From JAQUGA01 sp964521105 (GTDB lineage Bacteria; Bacteroidota; Bacteroidia; Bacteroidales; WCHB1-69), in NCBI GenBank assembly GCA_964521105.1, contig CAZFPO010000075.1:1-13908 (forward strand): a stretch of 13,908 bases of DNA, given 5' to 3'. The stretch's first letter is position 1. Every line of letters begins with the position of its first letter. This document shows positions 1-7,730 of this stretch, piece by piece. A model generated the notes under the pieces. The model searched no databases and was not told the DNA's origin. It saw only the letters and a program-made list of their open reading frames with translations. A program made the position numbers and the translations under genes.

Positions 1-445
1 TTTCAACATTGACAATCCACCATTTTGTAATTTTTAGAGTCAAAATTTTTATTTGATTTAACAAATCATAGTCAATAATAAATTCACGATTAAATAGGAA
101 CTGAGGTAAATCATGTGCAAGAATATTTCTATGATTCTTGATTCTTTGAATTAAATTATATTCATCCTGTGATATAACACCATTTTTAATCAACCACATG
201 CACGAAGAAATAAAAGTATTTTTCTTGCCATAGAATTTTCGATTTAAAATTTCTTTCTTATAATCTTCAGATATAATAAATTTCCCATTATTTAATCCAT
301 CATGAAAAAATTCTTCAATTTTATATATAATCGTAGATTTAAGTATTTCATAAAAAGTTAAATATGTCGAAGCATCGATTAGTTTTTTTTTAATTTCTAG
401 TTCTTTACTGAAATTTTCCCAATCCTTATCATCATTCTTATCCAT
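1..445 (-). CDS. HEPN-like domain protein, 3' part outside the window (partial)
   Basis: An open frame of 148 codons starts at ATG 443-445 and runs off the left edge without a stop, so the C-terminus is missing. The product is largely helical, Lys/Asn/Ile-rich, and has no signal peptide or membrane segment. Residues 106-111 read RNILAH, inside IKNHRNILAHD. This fits the R-x4-6-H motif of HEPN domains, where Arg and His form the active site in the RNase members. An N-terminal helix with a Tyr-Glu pair (TFYEILKSTI, about 30-39) also resembles helix 1 of HEPN-type proteins. HEPN proteins include toxins and abortive-infection RNases as well as non-catalytic members, and this one cannot be assigned further. 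Its codon use is more AT-biased than the genes to its right, which may indicate acquisition. A -7 promoter element lies at 498-505. The frame is certain; the family is an inference from a short motif. Confidence 0.72.
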   Translation of the reverse strand, partial: MDKNDDKDWENFSKELEIKKKLIDASTYLTFYEILKSTIIYKIEEFFHDGLNNGKFIISEDYKKEILNRKFYGKKNTFISSCMWLIKNGVISQDEYNLIQRIKNHRNILAHDLPQFLFNREFIIDYDLLNQIKILTLKITKWWIVNVE

Positions 446-497
446 TAAGTTGTTCTTTTATAATATTACAAAATTTATTACTCATTCAGATTTGCAA

Positions 498-505
498 CAA
501 AGATA
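498..505 (-). promoter_or_regulatory. Bacteroidota -7 promoter element for the HEPN-like gene
   Basis: On the minus strand this reads TATCTTTG, an exact match to TAnnTTTG. A TTG at 529-531 (minus) sits 23 nt upstream and could be the -33 element. Transcription would begin near 492, giving a leader of about 46 nt before the ATG at 445. Confidence 0.6.
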
Positions 506-578
506 CATGTACTTTTAATCTCAGTAACCAACAATAAATTAGTTTTTCACACCAATACCTCATTTCTTTGAGAATCAT

Positions 579-586
579 TATCTTTG
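579..586 (+). promoter_or_regulatory. Bacteroidota -7 promoter element for the DUF3109 gene
   Basis: The sequence is TATCTTTG, an exact match to TAnnTTTG. It is divergent from the element at 498-505, so the 157-bp intergenic region holds back-to-back promoters. No convincing -33 TTG is seen at the usual distance. Transcription would start near 590-593, leaving a leader of only about 10-13 nt. Confidence 0.55.
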
Positions 587-602
587 CAAAAAGAATTGAA
601 TC

Positions 603-1172
603 ATGATTGTTGTTGATAATACCATAGTAAGTGACGATTTAGTTAAAGTTCACTTTGTGTGTGATTTAAATAAATGCTTAGGAGTGTGTTGTGTGGAAGG
701 GGATGCCGGTGCTCCTGTAGATGAAATGGAAGTGGGCGAAATGGAAGATGCCCTCGACATGGTTAAACCATACATGACTTCGGAAGGAATCGACGTGGTT
801 GAAAATTTTGGTGTCATCGACTACGATGCCGATGGTAAAATGGTAACTCCACTCATTAACGAATGCGATTGTACTTATGTTTGCTATGATGGAACCATTG
901 CAAAATGTGCCTTCGAAAAAGCATATTTCGACCATAAAATTAAGTTTCGCAAGCCAATTTCCTGTCATTTATACCCAGTGCGTATTACCGAACATGCCGA
1001 TTTTGATGCGGTAAATTATCACAAATGGCACATCTGCAAAACTGCTTGTAACAACGGTCAAAGTTTGCAAATTCCATTATATAAATATCTCGAAGAACCG
1101 CTTATCCGTAAATATGGTCGAAAATGGTACAAGGATTTACTTACACAAATTCAACTGAATGAAAAAAAATAA
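603..1172 (+). CDS. DUF3109 family cysteine-rich protein
   Basis: This 189-residue protein matches the DUF3109 family, common in Bacteroidota: an N-terminal C-x4-C-x3-CC cluster (C20, C25, C29, C30) followed by VEGDAGAPV, then ECDCTYVCYDG, a PISCHLYPVR segment and ICKTAC. The many conserved cysteines suggest bound metal or an Fe-S cluster, as proposed for the related YkgJ-type proteins. No enzymatic role is established. There is no signal peptide, so it is cytoplasmic. The start at 603 lies just after a -7 element, and no upstream alternative is apparent. The end overlaps the next gene by 14 nt, which suggests co-transcription and translational coupling. Family assignment is confident; function is unknown. 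Confidence 0.88.
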   Translation: MIVVDNTIVSDDLVKVHFVCDLNKCLGVCCVEGDAGAPVDEMEVGEMEDALDMVKPYMTSEGIDVVENFGVIDYDADGKMVTPLINECDCTYVCYDGTIAKCAFEKAYFDHKIKFRKPISCHLYPVRITEHADFDAVNYHKWHICKTACNNGQSLQIPLYKYLEEPLIRKYGRKWYKDLLTQIQLNEKK

Positions 1173-3426
1173 ACGATTTTCGTGGATATTAGTTTTTCTG
1201 TTTTTGATCACTTCAGCCGTAAATGCTCAAACGCATGATTTTGGATTTCGCCGAAACGACAGCGTTCAGTTTACTAATATAAGCGGCCTAACCATCGACT
1301 TACCATGGCTCGGTGGAATGAATTCTTGTCAGTTTTTTGAAATGGATTTAGATCAAAACGGCTTAAATGATTTGGTGGTTTTTGAAAAACATGGCAACCG
1401 AATACTTCCTTTTTTGAAGTACAACAGTTGTGGTCTTCAAAAATTTATTTTTGCTCCCGAATATATTGAATCTTTTCCACCGATAGAAAGCTGGGTTCAA
1501 AGTCATGATTTTAATTTTGACGAAAAAATGGATTTGTTCACCTACACCACTGGTGGAATTAAAGTGTATCTAAATATTTCAGATTTTGAAACACTGAAAT
1601 TTGAGCTGTACAATCCTCGCATCAATTCCGATTATGGGAGCGGAATGCCCGTGAATTTATTCACCTCTTCCGAAGATTATCCTGCCATTGCAGATATTGA
1701 CGGAGACGATGATTTAGATGTTTTAAACTTTTGGACTCTGGGAAAATTTGTCGATTATCATAAAAATAGAACCATCGAAACATACGGATCATACGATAGT
1801 TTAAATTTTAGTTTGGAAACCCGTTGCTGGGGACATTTTTCGGAACACGAGAGTTCAAACGTGCTGTTTTTAAACGACGATTGCTCCTCGAAAAATGAGA
1901 TTCTTAATAACACCCGTCACACCGGTTCAACGCTGTTCGTGTATGATTTTTTCGGTAATGGGTTAAAAGATTTACTCATTGGAGATGTGGATTATCCAAA
2001 TTTGATACTTCTGCGAAATGGCGGAACGCTCGATTCGGCATACATCATATCGCAGGACACATTGTTCCCGAATCCTACAAAACCCGTTAAATTGTATTCA
2101 ATGCCAGTTGCCAATATGATTGATTTGAATTTTGACGATAAAAAAGATTTGATTGTTTCTCCTTTCGACCCCTCGTTAATAAAATCGGAGAACCAAAAAA
2201 GTGTATGGGTTTATAACAATACGGGAACTATTCAAACTCCAGTTTTTGAATTTAGTACTGACGCTTTTTTCCAAAACCGAATGATTGATTTTGGAAGTGG
2301 AGCATATCCTATTTTTGCAGACATTGACAACAACGGAACAAAGGATATTATTGTTGGAAACTGGGGAACATACGATTCTTCAAATTATGTTGGCTCGATA
2401 CTTTACTCTTATTACAGTTCTTCTCTTTCGCTGATTAAAAATACTGGAACTACAAATTTCCCGATGTTTGAACAAATTTCTGCCGATTTAGGAAACCTCC
2501 GACAATATGGACTGAAAGGTCTTTATCCCGCTGCTGCGGATATTGATAACGATGGTGATATTGACCTCATCGTTGGACAAAGTGATGGAACGCTTATCTT
2601 TTTAGAAAATACTGCCGGAATTGGAAATCCCATGCAATTTGGTCTGCCTGTAATGAATTACTTAAACATGGATGCGGGCGATTATTCGGCACCTCAACTT
2701 TTCGACATCGATAAAGATGGTAAAATCGACCTGTTAATTGGCAATAGGGCTGGAAAAATTATGTATTTCAAAAACAATGGCACGGTTTCAAATCCAGTTT
2801 TTGAGTTGGTTTCAACCCAAATAGGAGGTGTCGATGTCAGGGATTATAATTTGTCCTATTTTGGGTATGCATGCCCAAATTTCTTTTTAAAAAACGACAC
2901 TACTTATTTATTTGTTGGTAGTGAAAGTGGTAAAATATACTATTACAAGAACATCGACAATAATTTGGAGGGAAATTTTACCCTTGTTGAAGAACAGATG
3001 TTTTTTGTTCGCGACGACCATCGTTTACCAATTAAGCAAGGAATTCGCACTTCGGTTGCTGTTAGCGATTTAAACAATGATGGTTTTCCAGAAATGCTAG
3101 TAGGAAATTTTGCAGGTGGATTAACCTATTATTCGGGAATGCAAGCCCCTTCGATATTTATTGGAGTTTCGGAAACCAGAAAATCAGAATCTGATATGAC
3201 AATTTATCCAAATCCAACGAAAGATGCATTCAGCATTAAGCTCGAAAATTCAAATTTAACCATTAAAAAAGTTGAAATTAAAGATGTTTCAGGACGGATT
3301 GTAGCATTTTGGAACGAACCTCAACAGAATATTTTTGATGTTTCGATGCTAAAAAGTGGATTATATTTAATTGAAATTGAGCTTCAAAATGAAATATGTA
3401 AAGTTCAGAAATTGATTAAAAGGTAA
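1159..3426 (+). CDS. Secreted FG-GAP/VCBS-repeat protein with T9SS type A sorting domain
   Basis: The 755-residue product starts with a signal peptide (Lys-rich start, hydrophobic core, likely cleavage A23/Q24). It then carries at least nine Asp-rich FG-GAP/VCBS-type calcium-binding loops, such as DLDQNGLNDLVVF (about 63), DIDGDDDLDVL, DIDNNGTKDIIVG, DIDNDGDIDLIVG (about 461) and DIDKDGKIDLLIG. These repeats usually fold as a beta-propeller. Residues from about 680 to the end form a T9SS type A sorting domain: IYPNPTKDAF, then a DVSGRIV strand, a GLYLIEI strand and the basic end KLIKR. The protein is therefore expected to cross the outer membrane through T9SS and be surface-attached or released. 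The ligand is unknown. The start lies inside the last codons of the DUF3109 gene. There is no visible catalytic domain. Confidence 0.92.
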   Translation: MKKNKRFSWILVFLFLITSAVNAQTHDFGFRRNDSVQFTNISGLTIDLPWLGGMNSCQFFEMDLDQNGLNDLVVFEKHGNRILPFLKYNSCGLQKFIFAPEYIESFPPIESWVQSHDFNFDEKMDLFTYTTGGIKVYLNISDFETLKFELYNPRINSDYGSGMPVNLFTSSEDYPAIADIDGDDDLDVLNFWTLGKFVDYHKNRTIETYGSYDSLNFSLETRCWGHFSEHESSNVLFLNDDCSSKNEILNNTRHTGSTLFVYDFFGNGLKDLLIGDVDYPNLILLRNGGTLDSAYIISQDTLFPNPTKPVKLYSMPVANMIDLNFDDKKDLIVSPFDPSLIKSENQKSVWVYNNTGTIQTPVFEFSTDAFFQNRMIDFGSGAYPIFADIDNNGTKDIIVGNWGTYDSSNYVGSILYSYYSSSLSLIKNTGTTNFPMFEQISADLGNLRQYGLKGLYPAAADIDNDGDIDLIVGQSDGTLIFLENTAGIGNPMQFGLPVMNYLNMDAGDYSAPQLFDIDKDGKIDLLIGNRAGKIMYFKNNGTVSNPVFELVSTQIGGVDVRDYNLSYFGYACPNFFLKNDTTYLFVGSESGKIYYYKNIDNNLEGNFTLVEEQMFFVRDDHRLPIKQGIRTSVAVSDLNNDGFPEMLVGNFAGGLTYYSGMQAPSIFIGVSETRKSESDMTIYPNPTKDAFSIKLENSNLTIKKVEIKDVSGRIVAFWNEPQQNIFDVSMLKSGLYLIEIELQNEICKVQKLIKR

Positions 3427-3442
3427 TTTTGGTTTAATGATT

Positions 3443-4084
3443 CTATTTTCTAAAATTCCAATTGATTAAAGGCAATGTTCTTTTTTCATTTTTATTCCAT
3501 AAACCAATCTGGAATCCATGGAGATTTTTTGTTTTATTTACAATTCCTATTTGTAGTCCGTTTGTTGAATAAGAATGGTTTACAAGTCCAAAAGAAATCC
3601 CATTTATCTGTTCGTACCGATTCCATAATAAGTTAGCTGTTAAGCCGTTAATTTTTGCACCCATACTCATCCAAAGCGAAAGTGAGATGCCATTTACTTG
3701 GTCGGTAAATGTTCCCAAGGGTGAAACAATTAGACCATTATGTATGGCTCGATAAGGAGCAGATTCATTAAAAATACCAGTTTTTATTGTGTCCTTATTG
3801 TTTAATGTGTTGAAATTTAGTTTTTTGATATAAAATGTTTGAAAAAAACCTTGCCCAATGATTTGAATGTTTAATCCATGCGAAAATTTCGTGTACGGTC
3901 GTTGACAGATGGCTTCCGAGCCAACCAAACCAATTGCAATTCCGTAAATATTAGATGCGGCGGAAGGGATTAACCAAATTCCGTAACGATTAGCTTTTCG
4001 TTTATCCACTCTGCTTGTGTCGCTTTGCGTAAAGGAACAATACAGGAAGGATAATAAAACGACCGAAACAAAGTATTTTTTCAT
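3443..4084 (-). CDS. Exported protein with NG-x-x-x-G-L/I-x-N repeats, function unknown
   Basis: The product has 213 residues with an N-terminal signal sequence (MKKYFVSVVLLSFLYCSF), so it is exported. Its C-terminal half is built of short imperfect repeats with Gly-(Ile/Leu/Phe)-x-x-Gly-(Leu/Ile)-x-Asn spacing: INGISFGLVN, TNGLQIGIVN, LHGFQIGLWN. It ends in LPLINWNF. This resembles short beta-strand repeat surface proteins found in Bacteroidota and in Leptospira (the LA_2272-type repeat group), though I cannot confirm family membership. The Cys in the signal region lacks a clear lipobox, so a lipoprotein is unlikely. The gene converges on the cargo gene at 1159-3426 with a 16-nt gap and has its own -7 element at 4103-4110. 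It ends in TAG. Confidence 0.8.
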   Translation of the reverse strand: MKKYFVSVVLLSFLYCSFTQSDTSRVDKRKANRYGIWLIPSAASNIYGIAIGLVGSEAICQRPYTKFSHGLNIQIIGQGFFQTFYIKKLNFNTLNNKDTIKTGIFNESAPYRAIHNGLIVSPLGTFTDQVNGISLSLWMSMGAKINGLTANLLWNRYEQINGISFGLVNHSYSTNGLQIGIVNKTKNLHGFQIGLWNKNEKRTLPLINWNFRK

Positions 4085-4102
4085 GGTTTGTTTTTGGGCT
4101 TA

Positions 4103-4110
4103 CAAATGTA
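4103..4110 (-). promoter_or_regulatory. -7 promoter element for the repeat-containing exported protein
   Basis: On the minus strand this reads TACATTTG, an exact TAnnTTTG match 18 nt upstream of the ATG at 4084. No clear -33 TTG is present at the usual spacing. A small inverted repeat, AGCTT-TTC-AAGCT at 4110-4122, lies immediately upstream. Confidence 0.5.
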
Positions 4111-4192
4111 GCTTTTCAAGCTCATTTTTTCATTTTTTTGAGCCAAATTGTTTGTTTTTTGAGATAGAAATGATTTTTTATTTGTTTTTCCT

Positions 4193-4242
4193 GACACCAA
4201 GACACCAAGACTCAAAGATTCACTAAGATTCACTAAGATTAA
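4193..4242. repeat. Short degenerate tandem repeats
   Basis: GACACCAA occurs twice in tandem (4193-4200 and 4201-4208). It is followed by a variant, GACTCAAA (4209-4216), then GATTCACTAA twice (4217-4226 and 4227-4236), then GATTAA. All units start with GA and contain a CAA or CTAA core, so they look like one decayed 8-10 bp minisatellite. Similar extragenic CACCAAGAC-type arrays occur in intergenic DNA of many bacteria, with no known function. Confidence 0.65.
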
Positions 4243-4275
4243 TACCGAGATTAATCATAATATAGTTCGATTTCT

Positions 4276-4290
4276 CCGCCTTATTGGCGG
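4276..4290. other. GC-rich mini-hairpin
   Basis: CCGCC-TTATT-GGCGG is a perfect 5-bp GC-only stem with a 5-nt loop, standing out in very AT-rich DNA. No T tract follows on either side, so it is not a typical intrinsic terminator. It may be part of the same repeat debris as 4193-4242. Confidence 0.35.
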
Positions 4291-4356
4291 GTCAATGTAC
4301 TAATTATTAAATGAAATCAGAATTTTGGAATTTTATTAATAATCAAATGATTGAAT

Positions 4357-4390
4357 AAAAAAAAGCGAACAAATTGTTCGCTTTTTTTTT
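4357..4390 (-). terminator. Strong intrinsic terminator after the type B cargo gene
   Basis: Inverted repeat with stem A8-GCGAAC (4357-4370), loop AAATT and stem GTTCGC-T8 (4376-4389). The A and T runs allow a 14-bp stem and supply a U tract on both strands. It begins 13 nt past the stop codon at 4404-4406, so it ends the minus-strand transcript. It is structurally bidirectional, but no plus-strand gene ends here. Confidence 0.88.
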
Positions 4391-4403
4391 GAAAAATCTA
4401 CTA

Positions 4404-7187
4404 TTATTTTTTACCAATAACGGTTATAGAACCATGTTTTTCTACTTCTTTGGTTACTCCCTGATAAATAAATGTATAGAAATAAACACCATCGGCATTA
4501 TCGCCGCCCCAACCTTTATCTAAGTCCTGAAAATCACTACAAGTCCAAGTAACTCCATCGCCACCTTTTTCGCACTCAGCTCTTGATTTGTAATTAGTAA
4601 ATTCGTACACTTTTTTACCCCATCGGTTAAAGATTTTAAGAGTATTAATACGCTGTGGATTGATGTTTCCAATAATAAGGACATCATTAATACCATCACC
4701 ATCAGGTGTAATTATATTAGGAATAAAAATCTCATCTTCAACAATCACAAGTTTTGAAATTGTATCGCCACAACCATGCGATGTAGTAACACCAAGTGTT
4801 ACAATAAAATCATCGGGATGAGTATAAGTATGAGTAGGATCAAATACATCCGAAGTGCCACCATCACCAAATGACCAATTCCAATATGTTTGTCCAGGAA
4901 TGTAGTTTTGGGTAAGATTTTGGAAATAAACATCTGGATTATCGGATAAGGAAACATTTTCGGGGTTAGGCTGGAAATTAGCCACCGGTGTTGCATAAAC
5001 TTGAATATAACCAGTTTTTATAATTTCTGATTCACAACCAGCATCGGTTACAATTCTTAAAGTAACATCATAGGTTCCATAATTTTGATATATATGCATT
5101 GGATTTTGCTCAGTAGAAGTATTTTCGGAGGTATACGGATCTCCAAAATCCCAATGATAAGTAAATGGAACACCCGAAGGGGTAGACAAGTCGGTGAATT
5201 GAACCCACAATGGACTACATCCAGAAGTTGGAGCTGCTGAAAATTCAGCTACTGGTTGCGGATTAATAACAATACTAACACAATCATTAGACTGACATGT
5301 AATGTTTCCATTTGACTGAGTTATCGTTAAGCAATAGTTTCCAGGAGTAGTTGTAGTAAGCAGAGGGTCGTTAGTTCCATCGCTCCAATGATATACTGCA
5401 CCTGGTTGATCGTAGTTTGGATTAACTTGAACTAAAGCACCGGAACAAATGTTTTGATCAGCACCCAGATCAAATTCAGGAGATTGAACAACATTTAAGT
5501 TAAACGTAGAATCGTACGCACAATTATACTCATCAATTACGGAAAATGTATATTGGAAAGTACCAGCTTGAGGGGTTTCAATTACAGCAGTAGTATCGCT
5601 CGTAGGTGTAATCATAGGACCACTCCAAATAACCTCATCAATCAAAACAGTGTATGACCAAGGAGTTGGTAATAAACTAGGGTCAAGTGTCAATTGCCAG
5701 CCAAATATCCAACCATCATCTTGACCCCAATTATCACAAATTTCAATAGACCAAACTCCATTTAATGGACAACCGATTAGGCTAGAAAAACTGTTATAAG
5801 GTTTATAGTAATTTGTATTATTTAGTCTGTTAGTTGAGTCGCATATGGACGATGACCCACCATAAAGGTAATGAGGAGCAGCACCGTGATAACCAAACCC
5901 TAGTGTTGTATTTTCCGACCAGCAATAGTTCCAGCCAACACCTGCCAATGTGGGGTTTCCTTGGCAAGCTGGAGAGATACCCGTTATAGCTTGTCCTAAA
6001 TCAACGACATTATTTGTGTTTGAACCATTATTCCTAAACCCATGCATGGTTGTGCTATGTCCGTTGGGACAAACCAATTTAAATTGAAGGTCACCCAAAA
6101 AGGTATGCTCCATCGTAAAACAAATTGAAATAATATCACTTGCACTTGAAATGGTTTGATTAGGTCCAAATTCTGTAAATGTAACATTTGTGCTATAACA
6201 TTGAACGGCACAGTTGGGTCCATCGGGAACGTACATGGTGCTGTCAAAACCCAGACTATATTGTTGTGTGCTTACAATAGGTTCTATCAAAACATTAGAA
6301 CTAGTAGAATATCCAACGTTTAGATTGACGGATGTGCCCGAACATACATCTGGGAGAGGAGCGATACTTCGTATTGGATTAACAGATGTTCTAACTCTTA
6401 TACTAGCGGAGTTTTGGTTAATACAACCTCGCTGATCCCTCATAAATAGTTTTACTTCATAACCACGTCCGGGTTCAAACAAGTGATTAATGTTTGTCAA
6501 TCCCCATCCTGCAATGGTAGAATCACCTATGTTCCATGAAAAGTATGTTGAATCATGACTTTGTGTATAGCCGCCAAGAGTGTTGTCTGGATATGTTGCA
6601 TATCCAGCAACGCTCAATGATTGGTATTCGCAAACATTGGCATACCAGTATCCTTCTTCTTCCACAAGTGGTGGTACACATGCTGTAGGGTCAATAAAAG
6701 CATTAATTCTTTGGCAGACACTTCTACATTCCACTTTCACTTTAAATCCAGAACCATGATTTGTTCCATCAGATTTAAAACGAATGGTAATAGCACCAGA
6801 TGGATTGGTAATAGTTGCTGTATAAAGCCATTCACCAACAGTTATTTGATTTGAACTATTTAAAAAGAAGTTATTTCCACCAAAATCAACCAATCGAGTA
6901 GGATCCGCTTGATTGCTGTCGTAAACGAAAATTGTGTCACTTTCGTGCAATCCCAATTCCATAATTTTAATTTGAATAGCAGGATTATTGGTTGGATCAT
7001 TGGAAAAAATTGTAATGGTATCATTTCTATTGGCACCATAGTTTCCTGTTGAACCACCGTTATCAAACACAAAAGAACCACAACCATTAGTTACGTTTCT
7101 AGTTGTCCCCATATTATAATTGCCTTGCGAAAATAAGCTTAAATTGACAACTATAAATGATATTATTAATGTAATTTGTTTTTTCAT
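4404..7187 (-). CDS. Secreted multidomain CUB/P-domain/PKD protein with T9SS type B (gliding motility-associated) C-terminal domain
   Basis: The 927-residue product has a signal peptide (about 1-21). A CUB-like domain follows (about 22-155; YNMGTTRNVTNGCGSFVFD and a DTIFVYD strand), then a PKD-like segment (about 160-270). A proprotein-convertase P/Homo B domain spans about 340-500 (HTFLGDLQFKLVCPNGHST, GVWSIEICDNWGQDDG, WQLTL). Next come an Ig-like stretch (about 569-640; LGADQNICSG) and two PKD domains (about 643-728 with YHWDFGDP, about 732-815 with WNWSFGDGG). The C-terminal CHU_C domain (about 820-927) shows IPNIITPDGDGIND, IFNRWGKKVYE and DGVYFYTF. CUB, P and PKD domains often bind protein or glycan. 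No catalytic domain accompanies the P domain, so an adhesin-like role is plausible but inferred. The gene starts 12 nt after the small gene at 7200-7670, probably as one transcript ending at 4357-4390. Confidence 0.92.
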   Translation of the reverse strand: MKKQITLIISFIVVNLSLFSQGNYNMGTTRNVTNGCGSFVFDNGGSTGNYGANRNDTITIFSNDPTNNPAIQIKIMELGLHESDTIFVYDSNQADPTRLVDFGGNNFFLNSSNQITVGEWLYTATITNPSGAITIRFKSDGTNHGSGFKVKVECRSVCQRINAFIDPTACVPPLVEEEGYWYANVCEYQSLSVAGYATYPDNTLGGYTQSHDSTYFSWNIGDSTIAGWGLTNINHLFEPGRGYEVKLFMRDQRGCINQNSASIRVRTSVNPIRSIAPLPDVCSGTSVNLNVGYSTSSNVLIEPIVSTQQYSLGFDSTMYVPDGPNCAVQCYSTNVTFTEFGPNQTISSASDIISICFTMEHTFLGDLQFKLVCPNGHSTTMHGFRNNGSNTNNVVDLGQAITGISPACQGNPTLAGVGWNYCWSENTTLGFGYHGAAPHYLYGGSSSICDSTNRLNNTNYYKPYNSFSSLIGCPLNGVWSIEICDNWGQDDGWIFGWQLTLDPSLLPTPWSYTVLIDEVIWSGPMITPTSDTTAVIETPQAGTFQYTFSVIDEYNCAYDSTFNLNVVQSPEFDLGADQNICSGALVQVNPNYDQPGAVYHWSDGTNDPLLTTTTPGNYCLTITQSNGNITCQSNDCVSIVINPQPVAEFSAAPTSGCSPLWVQFTDLSTPSGVPFTYHWDFGDPYTSENTSTEQNPMHIYQNYGTYDVTLRIVTDAGCESEIIKTGYIQVYATPVANFQPNPENVSLSDNPDVYFQNLTQNYIPGQTYWNWSFGDGGTSDVFDPTHTYTHPDDFIVTLGVTTSHGCGDTISKLVIVEDEIFIPNIITPDGDGINDVLIIGNINPQRINTLKIFNRWGKKVYEFTNYKSRAECEKGGDGVTWTCSDFQDLDKGWGGDNADGVYFYTFIYQGVTKEVEKHGSITVIGKK

Positions 7188-7199
7188 GATATTTAATTA

Positions 7200-7670
7200 T
7201 TAGTATTTGATGCCAAATGATCGAATATATTCTTTTTCTTTTTTATAATAAATTAGTCCAGAATAGATTATTAAAAAATATTCCGTTGAACCAATTTTGT
7301 ATGCTGTGTTTTTTTGTGGGTCACGTTTGAAATCATACTTTAAATAGTTAAAATCTTTATCTAACACCTTTCTTTCATCAATATTAAAAAATTCACTGCC
7401 TCGTAAGGTTTTTACATCATAAATATTGCCCACAACTTCTATGTTTTTGGAAATCCCTTTCGAGATATAATATGAACTAGTAAGCATGTAATTATAAATC
7501 AAAATTTTGTCAGGAGCTTTTTCAAGCATTAATTGAACTTCATCTGCTCCAAGCCACTCAATTAACCTAGAATCAGGAACAATTTGCTTTTGAGCGTTTA
7601 GTGTAATCATGTTTATACATAAGCAAAAAAGCAATAGTCCTTTAATGAGTAAATGATTCTTTTTTTTCAT
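7200..7670 (-). CDS. Small secreted protein of unknown function, upstream partner of the type B cargo gene
   Basis: The product has 156 residues with a clear signal peptide and likely cleavage A26/Q27 (ITLNA-Q), the usual Bacteroidota pattern. The mature part of about 130 residues has no cysteine. It is rich in Tyr, Lys and Ile, with segments such as RLIEWLGADEVQLMLE, NIDERKVLDKDFNYLKYDF and YFLIIYSGLIYYKKEKEY. No membrane helix follows the signal, no T9SS sorting domain is present, and I recognise no known domain. It would therefore remain in the periplasm or reach the surface by another route. It lies 12 nt upstream of the CUB/P/PKD cargo gene, which suggests a linked role such as accessory or chaperone (inference). 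A -7 promoter lies at 7723-7730. Confidence 0.82.
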   Translation of the reverse strand: MKKKNHLLIKGLLLFCLCINMITLNAQKQIVPDSRLIEWLGADEVQLMLEKAPDKILIYNYMLTSSYYISKGISKNIEVVGNIYDVKTLRGSEFFNIDERKVLDKDFNYLKYDFKRDPQKNTAYKIGSTEYFLIIYSGLIYYKKEKEYIRSFGIKY

Positions 7671-7722
7671 ATTAATTTATTTTATTAATGTCTAAGTTGC
7701 TTTTTCAATCTTTTTTTAAATA

Positions 7723-7730
7723 CAAAGATA
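7723..7730 (-). promoter_or_regulatory. -7 promoter element of the two-gene secreted protein unit
   Basis: On the minus strand this reads TATCTTTG, an exact TAnnTTTG match, with an expected start near 7717 and a leader of about 46 nt. No clear -33 TTG is seen at 17-23 nt. The remaining DNA up to 7935 is AT-rich and gene-free. It contains a 13-bp palindrome, TTTTAC-T-GTAAAA (7809-7821), and a weak CTTTC/GAAAG inverted repeat (7910-7925), but no convincing terminator for the phosphate transporter gene. Confidence 0.55.

Larger units (their letters stand above)
4111..4356. other. Gene-free stretch between a promoter and a terminator
   Basis: Apart from the tandem-repeat patch at 4193-4242 and the GC-rich mini-hairpin at 4276-4290, this stretch is AT-rich with long T runs (about 4121-4190). 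It shows no credible coding frame. A short frame on the plus strand at 4017-4226 lies mostly antisense to the gene on its left and has no family features. Confidence 0.6.

Noticed and set aside
678..968. 96-codon minus-strand frame inside the DUF3109 gene
   Set aside because: It is fully antisense to a gene with strong family features and shows no domain or signal of its own.
1159..1172. Programmed frameshift at the A8 run fusing DUF3109 to the cargo protein
   Set aside because: A fusion would bury the signal peptide in the middle of the chain, and the second gene has its own good start. Simple overlap explains it.
3422..3459. Possible terminator between the convergent genes at 3426 and 3443
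   Set aside because: The stem is AT-rich with a bulge, has a 21-nt loop and lies over both stop codons, so it is too weak to call.
4017..4226. 69-codon plus-strand frame across the promoter of the exported repeat protein
   Set aside because: It covers the antisense of a signal peptide, a promoter and tandem repeats. The product is low-complexity Phe/Ser-rich with no start context.
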